From Isoperla grammatica (lineage: Eukaryota; Arthropoda; Insecta; Plecoptera; Perlodidae): 64,000 nucleotides of DNA. The position numbers and the translations under genes are program-made. Under the pieces are notes generated by a model that saw only the letters and a program-made list of their open reading frames with translations, was not told where the DNA came from and did no database searches. Below are positions 50,988-60,430 of the stretch, piece by piece; within the stretch, counting starts at the first letter, position 1, and every line of letters begins with the position of its first letter. Where the stretch lies: assembly GCA_945910005.1 (NCBI GenBank), contig OX246746.1, forward strand, positions 30,995,659 through 31,059,658. The letters run 5' to 3'.

Positions 50988-53900
50988 GTGAGTACCACGT
51001 GGTGTGAGACCAGAAAGAGGAGTAACACCACTGACCAAGTCTAATCAGCATCTTGTATGATTTCAGGGCAGCTTTCTTTAGAGGCTGAAAAAACTTGGCT
51101 TCAATATGAGTGTGAAAGATGGGGCCTGAAATTCAATTTAGAAGGTAAGTCATGTTGTAAGTAGCTGTGTGTACATATCCAAAATTGTTGTCCAGTTCAG
51201 GTGAGATAGAATACCAATCCAGTCAATAATAAATTGGTACCGTAGTCACTTCAGTTTCAAGTAATCTCTCCGAATTGAAACCCAAAAAAGTGGTTATTTA
51301 TAATTCAATGTAAGAACTGGACCAAAATCTGAAACCTGAAACCCCACATCCATATTAATTTTTTAAAGCTGTGCAAACCAAGTCACCATTATCTGCAATA
51401 GACCATTTTTAGAATGATCTAGGACCCTAAAATTGGTTTTATTCACGGTCCTCTAAATCAGTTGCATACCAATTAAAAATATGAAATCCAGTTAACAGAT
51501 GCCATTAACCTTGACGACATTTGAAAACTAGTATTTAATTGTGCATTGTTGTCATTGCAGATTTAAAGGACTGTGATTAACTCAGTCTAACCGTGCTAGA
51601 TCCACTGCAATCTTTTTACGATGTGAAATGAAAATTTAGCTGATTTGAAAACTATCAATTTTGTTCCATTTGAATTTTAAGTAAAACACTACAAATTTAT
51701 CAGGGATTTAAATAATCGTATTTGAATGGGCTATGTCCAAACACATGGCAACTGCAACATATTTCGACTTGTCACGTGTTTTCATGTCTATCCTTCCCAT
51801 TGGCCTGACTTGGAGGTAACACAATAGGGTGTGTTAGTCTGGCTCTAGTAACTATTAAACAAACTGACGACAGTACTTGTGTATTACATCCCAGTTAAGC
51901 CTATTGGTGATTTGGATTTATTTCTTCTGGTCCAGTCACCATAAGGAACTTATTTTTTATGTGTGGATGAAATTACCTTGACTGCACATATTAAATATGT
52001 CTTTAATTTTACTTACTAACTGAAAATTAGTAGAAAATAAATACGTACTGTATTTACTCACGTCAAGGCAACATCCATAATTTCATAATATGTGTTTGAA
52101 AAATGAGAGTATGGCCATTATGTAGATACATTTTTTGTTGAAAATACACCATGCCCTTTTTAAAAATAGATTCTATAGAATCATGGTATGCCCACTATGT
52201 GAGGGCACTGTGTATTCGAGTAAATACAGTAATACTGGCACAATGGATAACAATGATTACATCATATTAATTGACAAATCTACCATTGTTTTTTAATACT
52301 ACAGTTTGAAAGTTTAAATGTTTATCCAGTTAACAGAGCCATACTGCACGTTTTCTACTTGAAGCTGTCAAAATACATTTGTCGAATGTTGCGATGGATC
52401 CTAGGCCTTGCTAACGGAACGGTTTTCTGTGTAACTTCCTGTAATCTGTTGTCTGATGCTCATGATTAAAGCATTGGCTCACTATGCTCCTCCTATAGGG
52501 ATGGGCATAGATATCAAGTATGAGTAGCAACCTTGTGGATGCCGACATCATATGTGAAAACAAGTCGAAGCCAATCAGCGGGTGGGTTTTCCAAATACAT
52601 ACAATAGGTACCTCACTCATCTATGACGTCAGCATCCACAAGATTGCCGTAGAACAACTTTATATATTCAATTCCAAAATCAATATTGACGATTGATATC
52701 ATTCTAATATCAAATATCGATCGATAAAGTGGATAATTTTGCCCATCCCTACTAGGATGTTACAGTATTATAAAGTTGGAAATTATTAGTTTTCTTTTTA
52801 ATGCGTTTTCACGACGCTATTGGATGTGAGCCCGGCAAGATACTGCTGTGTGTGTGTCACTCCGTTCCTTCCTAACAACCAAGATAGCCGATGTCAAATA
52901 GTATTGACGTGATTGTGACTTGCCAGGTGTTTTATGAAGAGCTACTTGCTGTTACATAATGTTAAGTCGAGAGAAAATTTATAAAATTTAGTGTGGATCT
53001 AGATATTATTATATTTTTTTAATGTTCTGTATTTATAGTATAGTAAATTAATATGAACACATTTACTATCTACTAGCCGAATCGAGTTCAGATTATCCAT
53101 AATCTCGGAAAATTGTGTCTGTAAATTCTGTTGTTAGTTATAATTTGGCAGGTGTTGTTTTTGTGGGAACATATATATATTATATTGTTGGTAAGATAGT
53201 GGCCATATGGGTGATACTTTTTTATTCGCTCTTCGAGTCGCTTGACTTCGGTCGTACTATTTCTATGGTGTCGGCTACAATGATCTTACCAAATGCAGTA
53301 AACATGGTGAAGTCTTGATGCCCAATAGGCACATGGCCACTCTCTTACCAACAATATAATATAGGCTCTCTATTGTAGCCTCATCAAGCATACTTATGTG
53401 TAGACGTGGCAGTGGATCGTATGAGAGAGTATTGAGTAAGCAGTGAAGGATTAGAGGGCAGTGTGATGGTTGCTAGGAGACCGATTGTTGTGTTTTAGAG
53501 TCTGTTATTGGCTGTAATATTTGATTGAAAGGAGTTTTCTTATAGCGTTTTCTTTTTAAAGGTAAGAATTTTCAAACATTAAAAAATGTGTGTTCATTAT
53601 CCATTGGCATCTGCACACTGTAAGACCGTAACATTTAGGCACACTGCACACGTTTCTAATTGTCTTCAGCCATGTCGCATCAAGAAGAGAGCCAGTCAAC
53701 TCCCGCTCTGATCCACGTGGCCACATATGACCCGACTGCTCCCAGTACCTCTCTAGGCATCATTCCCGAGAACAACCTGCTCGAGAGTTATACTCGCCTC
53801 TCTATAAGCCTAGAGGAGAACGGCTTGTTCAAGGGTTCAAGCCGTTCATCAAGTAGTTCCGCAACAAGCCACCACATGACGTTAGAGGAACTCCGAGCTG

Positions 53901-56900
53901 TCAACCGATACGCCGAAAGTACCAAAAGCCTCACCTATCTACCACAGGTATAGTATTTCATCAGATGATATGAACTCATAGTCTAATAAAACGTTTAAAT
54001 GGACGATTTTGTGCTAAAAACAAAAAATTAATTGATCAGAGGTGGCCAGAGTGAAGCTGTATTGATTGCTTGTGATTGTTTGTTAGGTTCATGAACGTCA
54101 AACAGCTCGCATGAGAACCCGTTCAGAGTGGTTCCTATCGCCTGCAGAGCTGGGTGGCCAAAGTGAAGCTGTATTGATTGCTTGTGATTGTTTGTTAGGT
54201 TCATGAACGTCAAACAGCTTGCATGAGAACCCGATCAGAGTGGTTCCTATCGCCTGCAGAGCTGGGTGGCCAAAGTGAAGCTGTATTGATTGCTTGTGAT
54301 TGTTTGTTAGGTTCATGAACGTCAAACAGCTCGCATGAGAACCCGATCAGAGTGGTTCCTATCGCCTGCAGAGCTGGGTGGCCAAAGTGAAGCTGTATTG
54401 ATTGGTTGTGATTGTTTGTTAGGTTCATGAACGTCAAACAGCTCGCATGAGAACCCGATCAGAGTGGTTCCTATCGCCTGCAGAGCTGGGTGGCCAAAGT
54501 GAAGCTGTATTGATTGGTTGTGATTGTTTGTTAGGTTCATGAACGTCAAACAGCTCGCATGAGAACCCGATCAGAGTGGTTCCTATCGCCTGCAGAGCTG
54601 GGTGGCCAAAGTGAAGCTGTATTGATTGCTTGTGATTGTTTGTTAGGTTCATGAACGTCAAACAGCTCGCATGAGAACCCGATCAGAGTGGTTCCTATCG
54701 CCTGCAGAGCTGGGTGGCCAAAGTGAAGCTGTATTGATTGGTTGTGATTGTTTGTTAGGTTCATGAACGTCAAACAGCTCGCATGAGAACCCGATCAGAG
54801 TGGTTCCTATCGCCTGCAGAGCTGGGTGGCCAAAGTGAAGCTGTATTGATTGGTTGTGATTGTTTGTTAGGTTCATGAACGTCAAACAGCTCGCATGAGA
54901 ACCCGTTCAGAGTGGTTCCTATCGCCTGCAGAGCTGGGTGGCCGAAGTGAAGCTGTATTGATTGCTTGTGATTGTTTGTTAGGTTCATGAACGTCAAACA
55001 GCTCGCATGAGAACCCGTTCAGAGTGGTTCCTATCGCCTGCAGAGCTGGGTGGCCAAAGTGAAGCTGTATTGATTGCTTGTGATTGTTTGTTAGGTTCAT
55101 GAACGTCAAACAGCTCGCATGAGAACCCGTTCAGAGTGGTTCCTATCGCCTGCAGAGCTGGGTGGCCAAAGTGAAGCTGTATTGATTGCTTGTGATTGTT
55201 TGTTAGGTTCATGAACGTCAAACAGCTCGCATGAGAACCCGTTCAGAGTGGTTCCTATCGCCTGCAGAGCTGGGTGGCCGAAGTGTAGGTGTGGACAGTG
55301 ACCCGTCATGTATTCACGTACTTAGAAGATCCAACAATCGTTCCTCGTCTTCGGGGAATATCGGTAACTACCACTGTTATACACTATTGTAGGATTCTAA
55401 TTTAACACTTAGCGTGCGGCCGGCGTAATATTACGCCGCGCGATGTCGTGCCAGGTTAGCGGGCGGCGTAGTATTACGTCGGGCATATATCAAACCTTCT
55501 AGTGACTGCGACGTTTTTCTACGCCGCTTGGATTTTGCGAGCACATTGGTACTGTTGTTTACCGTTAGATGGCATAGGCAGCCGCTTTTATTTTCTGTTG
55601 GCGCCAAAATTTCTAGATGTTTGCATGAAAAGTGCGAATGGCTTCTAGTAGGCGTTTTATTATTTTATTGTTATTATTTTATTATTATTATTAGTAAAGA
55701 GTAAAAATGTTCTAGCTTCAAAATAAGTCAATAAAAAAAATTAAAAATTTTTTTTTTAAATTTTTTATTTTTTTTATTTTTCAAAACTCCAAAATTGTCA
55801 CTTTTTTACAAAATTATGACTTATTCATATGAAAATAGAAAAAAAAAATCGTTTGGAGATCAAGAGTCAAGCTTTTTTTTAGGTATAACTCCCACACACA
55901 TACCTTCGATACTTCCTTCGGTATAATATCGAGAAAAGTGGCAAAAACCCCCAGCACCAGGGGAAGGACCTGCCTACAACGTCCAGCACCCAAAGTGTTA
56001 AGGCTGTATGTCTACCTACCCTGCGGATTCCCGATTTTGGTCGGTTAAGATTGCTTTAAAATGCTTTGAAATTGTCAGAAAGTAAACCAAACTATGTCGT
56101 ACCCTGTAAAATGTGATGCTCTTTCTTATAAATTTTTCTTGGTTCCAATAAATATTTCCATTTTTCAATCAACTTATTTGTGTAAAGTGTGTTGCAACTT
56201 GCAACAACACATTACAAAAGTTACCCTAAACAAGTTAATTTGCAAAATGGAAATATTTATTGACACAATGAATTGAGACACAATGAATCACTATCAACAT
56301 GTACTGTATTTTAGCCCTGTGTTATTTATTCTGTAGTAGGCCTTACAGTAATGGTAGTTGTTATTGTTTAAATTTCCTGTTTGTGCCTAATGTAATAATA
56401 TGCTGCATGTGCTAACATTTTATAAATAATACAGGACAGACATTTACTATTAATGGCTATCACACATTTTGCCAGTATTTGGTTATGGAAAAAATATTTC
56501 GAGTAGTATCTGTTGTTACTTTGTAACTAAGTAATTTTTTGACCGATTTTGCCACAAAACTAATGGCGTTCAATCCACAACGACAGTTGTAGATGGTCCA
56601 AATTTCAACTTTATCGGAGTCTGTTTGACTGCTGTCGCGAGACAAAACTTAAATGAGTGCCGTAAATGTAGAACGGAAGTGCTCGCTTAAAAAATACACA
56701 TTTTGTACTAAACCCTGTTTATTTGTGTGAGTGTTAGGTTAGTAGTGAAAGTATTGTTTCAGTTGGTGCAGGTTTAAGTGCAAGTGCAGAGTCAGTGAAA
56801 CGACCGAGCTTTCGACGTTCGTCAAGTAGGCGAGATCACGTTCACCGTTCTTCCAGCAGACGCAAGAACAAAGAAAACGGTGCGAAAACAACACAACAAA

Positions 56901-57067
56901 TTCAAACGCCTCCAAAATCAACGGTCCAAAATCCAACCCAGCTTAAAACGTCTCAAAACCAGCTACAAAAACAGGCCTCCACAGAGGGAAACGTGACTGA
57001 GCAAGATTGCACAGAAATGGATGTTCAAACATTTCACGTGACTCTAACATACAAGCCAAGAATCTAA
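41676..57067 (+). CDS. RhoGAP-domain protein, ARHGAP20/TAGAP-like
   Basis: Eight exons splice in frame: 41676-41843, 42621-42892, 43259-43460, 50825-50987, 51067-51144, 53670-53947, 55207-55363, 56763-57067; 1,623 nt gives 540 residues and TAA. A TAG at 41664-41666 in frame upstream supports the ATG at 41676, although an unseen 5' exon joined here remains possible. Residues about 38-230 are a RhoGAP domain: FGVALDEVCKNDIPGPLL, DVFRAPG with the arginine finger (Arg74), VLKKFLRKLPGGIF. RhoGAPs speed GTP hydrolysis by Rho-family GTPases. The ASVLKxFLRxxPGxIF motif is closest to the ARHGAP20/TAGAP group; I do not recognise the exact orthologue. The C-terminal half is Ser/Arg/Gln-rich and probably disordered. 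The intron before exon 7 carries the 112-bp exon-head array. Confidence 0.9.
42199..42444 (+). repeat. Dispersed repeat, copy B
   Basis: Direct-oriented copy of the segment at 1595-1857, from TAGCAACGAAGCACTC to GGGTAGACTCTAAATG and a TTTA-rich tail, with scattered differences. It lies in intron 1 of the RhoGAP gene. Confidence 0.75.
44542..44665. mobile_element. Short TIR element, TAAGGATGACATCGG ends
   Basis: The left end TAAGGATGACATCGG and right end CCGATGTCATCCCTA are inverted repeats 124 bp apart with GGCTCCA/TGGAGCC pairs inside. The end sequence is hAT-like, but the flanks do not show a duplication. Confidence 0.55.
44710..45625. mobile_element. hAT-type element, TAGTGATCGAA ends, 916 bp
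   Basis: The ends TAGTGATCGAA and TTCGATCACTA face each other with GAAATATTTCA words repeated inside both ends; flanks ATAATATG (44702-44709) and ATATTATG (45626-45633) match 7/8. A run of 28 C (45280-45307) and a 20-bp-class inverted repeat (CGAAAGCCTCAACTCGAGTT type, near 45105-45164) lie inside. Confidence 0.82.
46246..46257 (+). CDS. Candidate 12-nt microexon (AEVT) in the RhoGAP domain
   Basis: A T-rich tract and TGCAG acceptor precede, and GTAAGT follows. Twelve bases read AEVT in phase 0 between exon 3 (ends phase 0) and exon 4 (starts phase 0). Such short matches occur by chance, so this is only a candidate. Confidence 0.3.
46426..46869. mobile_element. hAT-type element, TAGGGTGAACA ends, 444 bp
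   Basis: The ends TAGGGTGA and TCACCCTA are inverted repeats; flanks TTCCCATC (46418-46425) and TTCCCATT (46870-46877) match 7/8. Inside are repeated TCCCGG words and two tandem 88-bp units (about 46642-46812), each with a GAGCGGGCTACGATTAT block and a poly-C tract. Confidence 0.82.
47022..47490. repeat. Three degenerate ~150-160 bp tandem units
   Basis: The words GATATTTCAC, CGATCGAGCTGAAA and TTTTCACACAG recur in order, starting near 47024, 47172 and 47331, each followed by AATTAATTAA-rich DNA. Units have clearly diverged, unlike the two exon-head arrays. Confidence 0.75.
47793..48101. repeat. Long hairpin MITE-like inverted repeat
   Basis: Arms of about 132 bp (47793-47924) and 137 bp (47965-48101) are inverse complements with few differences, around a 40-bp centre. 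Shared words include AAAGCGTTGGGCGCTTTC at the inner ends and the A/T-rich outer ends. No target duplication was resolved because the ends are A/T runs. Confidence 0.85.
49905..49940 (+). CDS. Candidate 36-nt cassette exon (GLQSYIPLWSKQ)
   Basis: A pyrimidine-rich tract and TTCAG acceptor precede 36 bases that read GLQSYIPLWSKQ in phase 0, and GTGAAG follows. Inclusion between exons 3 and 4 would add 12 residues near the end of the RhoGAP fold without shifting frame. Confidence 0.4.
51067..57067 (+). CDS. RhoGAP gene exons 5-8: C-terminal region
   Basis: Exon 5 (51067-51144) encodes LEAEKTWLQYECERWG. Exon 6 (53670-53947) runs from MSHQEESQSTPALIHVATYD to a Ser-rich stretch and LEELRAVNRYAESTKSL. 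Exon 7 (55207-55363) begins VHERQTARMRTRSEWFL, and exon 8 (56763-57067) is Arg/Ser- then Gln/Thr/Lys-rich, ending HVTLTYKPRI and TAA. Exon boundaries keep phase throughout. No known domain is recognised; low-complexity composition suggests a flexible tail. Confidence 0.82.
52496..52751. mobile_element. hAT-like MITE, TAGGGATGGGCA ends, 256 bp
   Basis: The ends TAGGGATGGGCA and TGCCCATCCCTA are exact inverted repeats. The flanks do not give a clear 8-bp duplication, so the superfamily rests on the terminal sequence only. ATCGATCGATAAAG-type sequence lies near the right end. Confidence 0.65.
54041..55284 (+). repeat. Exon-head tandem array: ~11 x 112 bp containing the RhoGAP exon-7 acceptor and start
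   Basis: The 112-bp unit repeats 11 times (acceptors end at 54086, 54198 and so on every 112 bp to 55206). Each unit has 33 bases of intron end (AAGCTGTATTGATTG...TTTGTTAG, T-rich and a good acceptor) and the first 79 bases of exon 7 (VHERQTARMRTRSEWFLSPA and on). Only the last unit continues into unique exon sequence. Variants are few: CGTTCAG/CGATCAG, GCTTGTG/GGTTGTG, GGCCAAA/GGCCGAA. Reading on from a decoy runs into a TGA just after the next unit's acceptor. Confidence 0.97.
55207..55363 (+). CDS. RhoGAP gene exon 7, fused to the last unit of the 112-bp array
   Basis: It starts after TTTGTTAG at 55206 and ends before GTAACT at 55364. It enters in phase 0 and leaves in phase 1, exactly as exons 6 and 8 require. 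The first 78-79 bases are array sequence; the rest encodes VGVDSDPSCIHVLRRSNNRS and is unique. A piggyBac-like element begins 38 bp after the donor. Confidence 0.85.
55406..55997. mobile_element. piggyBac-like MITE, 592 bp
   Basis: TTAA flanks both ends (55402-55405 and 55998-56001) and the ends CACTTAGCGTGC and GCACCCAAAGTG are imperfect inverted repeats, as in piggyBac elements. Inside are GGCGTA(A/G)TATTACG palindromes and A/T-rich runs; no transposase frame is present. Confidence 0.8.
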
Positions 57068-57464
57068 ATCAAGGTGAGTCATCATTTCAGTACAGGTGTT
57101 GTTGTAGTTGTTGTTGTTGTTTGGATAGTACCTAGGCCCTATCTATATAGTATTTCATTAATATTATTTCACGGTAGAACAGCCAAAGAGGTCTAATAAT
57201 TAATAGACAATTTGTTGAAACATTTTGGCCACAATGGTATTTTACTATTTTCCAATCGACCTTTATAGTCGGTCAAAGCCAAGTTACCTAATTGATTGGC
57301 CTCTTTTATCAAACACCATTATTATTTTATTTACATAAGTTACCTTACCTTTATTAATTTGTAGAGTTTTTGCTTTTTTCCACAAATAAATTATGTTTTT
57401 GATTAATTTTCAACTTTTCAACTTTCACCTTTTAGGCTTCTCAGAACCAGCTTTTTGCAATAAT
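57068..57464. other. RhoGAP-gene 3' UTR or intron, no coding content
   Basis: A good donor (AAG|GTGAGT at 57074) follows the stop by a few bases, so the UTR may be spliced, for example to the TTTCAG acceptor near 58760. A GTT simple repeat lies at 57099-57121. Confidence 0.35.
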
Positions 57465-58665
57465 TAGAGATACGTGAAAATAGCGTTTTGTGTATAGATG
57501 CTACAAAGCGCTATTTTTCAGTAGAAACTAAGGTTTTTCTGTTCCTATTTTATTATATTTAACATAGTACCGGTAACTATACTTTGTTTATGATAAATGC
57601 AATTTGATAGTTTTTCTATGTATTGTGTAGATTGGGGTCACAATTCTTACAATAACACACAGGAAACAACCAATTGACTATTTATATTACCTAATGAAGC
57701 ATCCAATAAGAAGAGTAGACTCCCAGAGGGACCTGGGCGTCATTACAGACTCAAAACTTTTGTTTAAAAAACATGTGGACAAAATCACATCTAAAGCCAT
57801 GTCCATGTTGGGAATCATCTATAGATTCACTGATATAAATGACCCAGCAGCATTAAGAGCATATTACACGGGATGTATTTTACCAATCATCGAATATTGC
57901 TCCCCAATATGGGCAATGGCTGCAGACACAAATCTAAAAACCCTAGATCGAGTGGTCTCATTTTTTCTTGCAATAGTGAAGTATCGAGTGCCGGCTTTAA
58001 AACATTGCACCAAACAGGAAATTATGCAATCTTTAAATATTGACAGCCTTACTTCTCGCAGAGTACGATCTGACATGGCTTTTCTGCATCGCATTGTTAA
58101 CGGTCATGTCAGGTCGGACATTCTTGTTTCGCTGTTTCCGCTCCGAATACCTTCTCGTACAACTCTTCTCACCAACCTATTCCCAAATATAAATAAATAT
58201 ATATAAATATAAAATAAAATATAAATATAAATATAAACCTATTCGCCTATCTATTACCAAAAGATCGCTTTTCTACCGCCTACCTACTACATTTAATTCT
58301 TTTCCCCAATCTTCTTCATATGACATATTTGCTAACAACTTAAAATCATTCCTTACCTCAACTCGCCTTTATGTAAACCAGTAGTTAAAAGCAGAGGATG
58401 CGCCGGCCGATGCGATTCTCACATTGGTTGTGTTTTTTATTAAAAAAAAAAAAAAAAAAATGTATAGGCCTAATGTTATAATGTTACGTTTGAAGGTTTA
58501 ATGTAAAATGGCTGTATAGCTGTATTTAAATCCTGAATAAATAAATGATTTAAAAATAAAAATTTGAGAAAACTTCATTCACAAGTTTTTTAATCTTGGC
58601 AAAAAAATAGATGCTACAAAACGCTTTAAAATGACAATTGAAAATGCTATTTTCACGTATCACTA
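57465..58665. mobile_element. hAT-type MITE interrupted by a non-LTR retrotransposon
   Basis: The ends TAGAGATACGTGAAAATAG and CTATTTTCACGTATCACTA are inverted repeats; a perfect 8-bp duplication GCAATAAT flanks them (57457-57464 and 58666-58673). The internal motif ATAGATGCTACAAA(G/A)CGCT appears near 57494 and again near 58608, on either side of the inserted retroelement. Confidence 0.85.
57600..58560 (+). pseudogene. CR1/Jockey-like non-LTR retrotransposon, 3' end of ORF2 plus tail
   Basis: The frame holds ITHRKQPI, RRVDSQRDLGVITDSKLLFK, GCILPIIEYCSPIWA and RVRSDMAFLHRIVNGHV, the C-terminal region of a CR1/Jockey-class reverse transcriptase. The frame stops at 58204-58206 in a tract of ATAAAT repeats; after that tract the frame resumes (SLFYRLPTTFNSFP) and ends at about 58383. 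An A-rich run (58442-58460) and AATAAA words form the tail. Catalytic RT and endonuclease parts are absent: a 5'-truncated copy. Confidence 0.82.
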
Positions 58666-60359
58666 GCAATAATGCATGGCCAGTTTGCTTTTCCGTTAGA
58701 CTCTTTCTCATTATAGCAGTGATTTGCTAACAATGATTTGTGTCTTTGGGGTTGTTTCAGGTCGAAATTCAACCTGTACATGCAACTGTCTTCGTTCTAC
58801 ATCATTGTTAAGTTATTATTAGTTTATTGTTGTGTGCGTGGGGCTCAATGGCTCTCTTTAAGTTTACTTACTTAAGAAAAAGCTGCAGTGAAGCCAATTT
58901 AGTCCGAATAAACTCCAAAGTAGTCCAGCTGTATTATGAGAGCAGCGGATGACCAGAGTTTTGATTGAAGTGGGTTTACGTGCATATAATTGCTCAGTGT
59001 CTCTAGACTGAGAACCTTAAGTGTAAGTATATTTATTGACCAGTGTTAAAATATAGCTTCAAATTCATGGATACAAAACATTCCACTTAATCGTTTTTAT
59101 AATTTCATGGCAGACCGTTTGAAGTGTTGTTCAGACGTGTGATTACGTAACTTAGAGGCGTTCTCACCGACAATATGTAATGGAACACCAAACAACCCAC
59201 CCACCTTAATATCAAACGCTTAGAAATATATGTAGTGTTATGTAAATGTGTCGTTCGAAGTTAGCCGTATTTAATTTAGTTATGCACGTAGAGTTCACGA
59301 GTCACGATTATTAAGATTTGTATTTACCCGACAATTTACATGGTAGCTTTCTCGTGCAATCTTGGCATTTGCCCACAACAAATTGTAATACGACGAGAAA
59401 ATGTGTGCATTTATCCATGTATTACAGCCTCATGGAGGCCTCTTAGGGGTAGTCAGTTGTTTCACAATTTAAATAAACACATGGATCAGATGTTTACAGT
59501 CCAGCCCACATTTGAAGAAACTGACGTGTCTGAAAAATTATTTTGTTGAAAATAGCAGTCATTTTATTATTCATTTTGATAAAGTAGGCTAAATCCAAAT
59601 GAACCACCATTCTGATTTAAATATTAGAAATTTGTGTAATTCACTCAGTAGTAGTTCTTATGGAACCACTAGCAGTTTTGTTCTCACTTTTTCAATGTTG
59701 TGTAGCATTCTTAAGATATCATAAAATGTGTATTTCTGACACAGCTTTATTACTGAACTACACTTTTCATCCTGAGGAAACAATGAAGAAATTGTGTCAA
59801 CAAAAACACTTAGATAAAACGGAATACTTTATTATATTCATAGCATGTATAGGAATTATCTATATGGCCATGGGGATCAAAAGTACTCTGTAAAATGCAG
59901 AATTTCATTAATACAGTACTGAGTTTGTAAAATTGAGCTGGACTGTAATTTGAAAAATATGTTCAAAATCTGAGAAATGAGCAATAATTTTTAGACAGAT
60001 AACAGTAACAAATCAAATTGCTGTTTTCAGGTATTATTTATTATTATGACTGTATTATTTAGAACTTCCATTGTTTCATCACTCTGTTAGTATTTATAAA
60101 GACTGGTAGTACAAATGCCAACTTAATGATTTCAGTGTCTTATGGTTGGCAGTCAAACATAATTCTCATTGTAATACAAGTGCTCGGTATCCTGGCAAGG
60201 AACTCCATGCATATTAGTAAACGTTACTATATTTAGACGGGCATTTTCTCTCTTATGCAGGATTGTTGGTGCCAAAAATGATAATAGAGTAAGAAATGGG
60301 GTTTTCAAGTAACCCACCTACGAGGGCACGTATTGTGTAGATTATAAAGGTGAACACTA
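58666..60359. other. Spacer or 3' UTR, no gene seen
   Basis: No conserved coding frame or transposon ends are recognised. The 69- and 77-codon frames in this stretch have no family resemblance. Confidence 0.4.
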
Positions 60360-60430
60360 AAAAATCCATTCCCGGTGGGACTCGAACCTTAATCTCTCAC
60401 TTTCTGGACAAGAGGCTGCTTGGGATAGAT
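60360..60430 (-). repeat. tRNA-like fragment (box B only)
   Basis: On the minus strand GGTTCGAGTCCCACCGGGAA is a good T-arm and acceptor-side sequence, but no box A or anticodon arm lies at the right distance. Probably a SINE remnant. Confidence 0.35.

Noticed and set aside
54028..55309. Series of 75-codon minus-strand frames (MTFMNLTNNH type)
   Set aside because: They are shadows of the 112-bp array; the meaningful frame is on the plus strand and belongs to exon 7 of the RhoGAP gene.
55420..55500. TAATATTAC in a GC-rich stem, as in origins of small single-stranded DNA viruses
   Set aside because: The word lies in the palindromic end of a TTAA-flanked piggyBac-like element, is repeated in altered form nearby, and no Rep-like frame exists.
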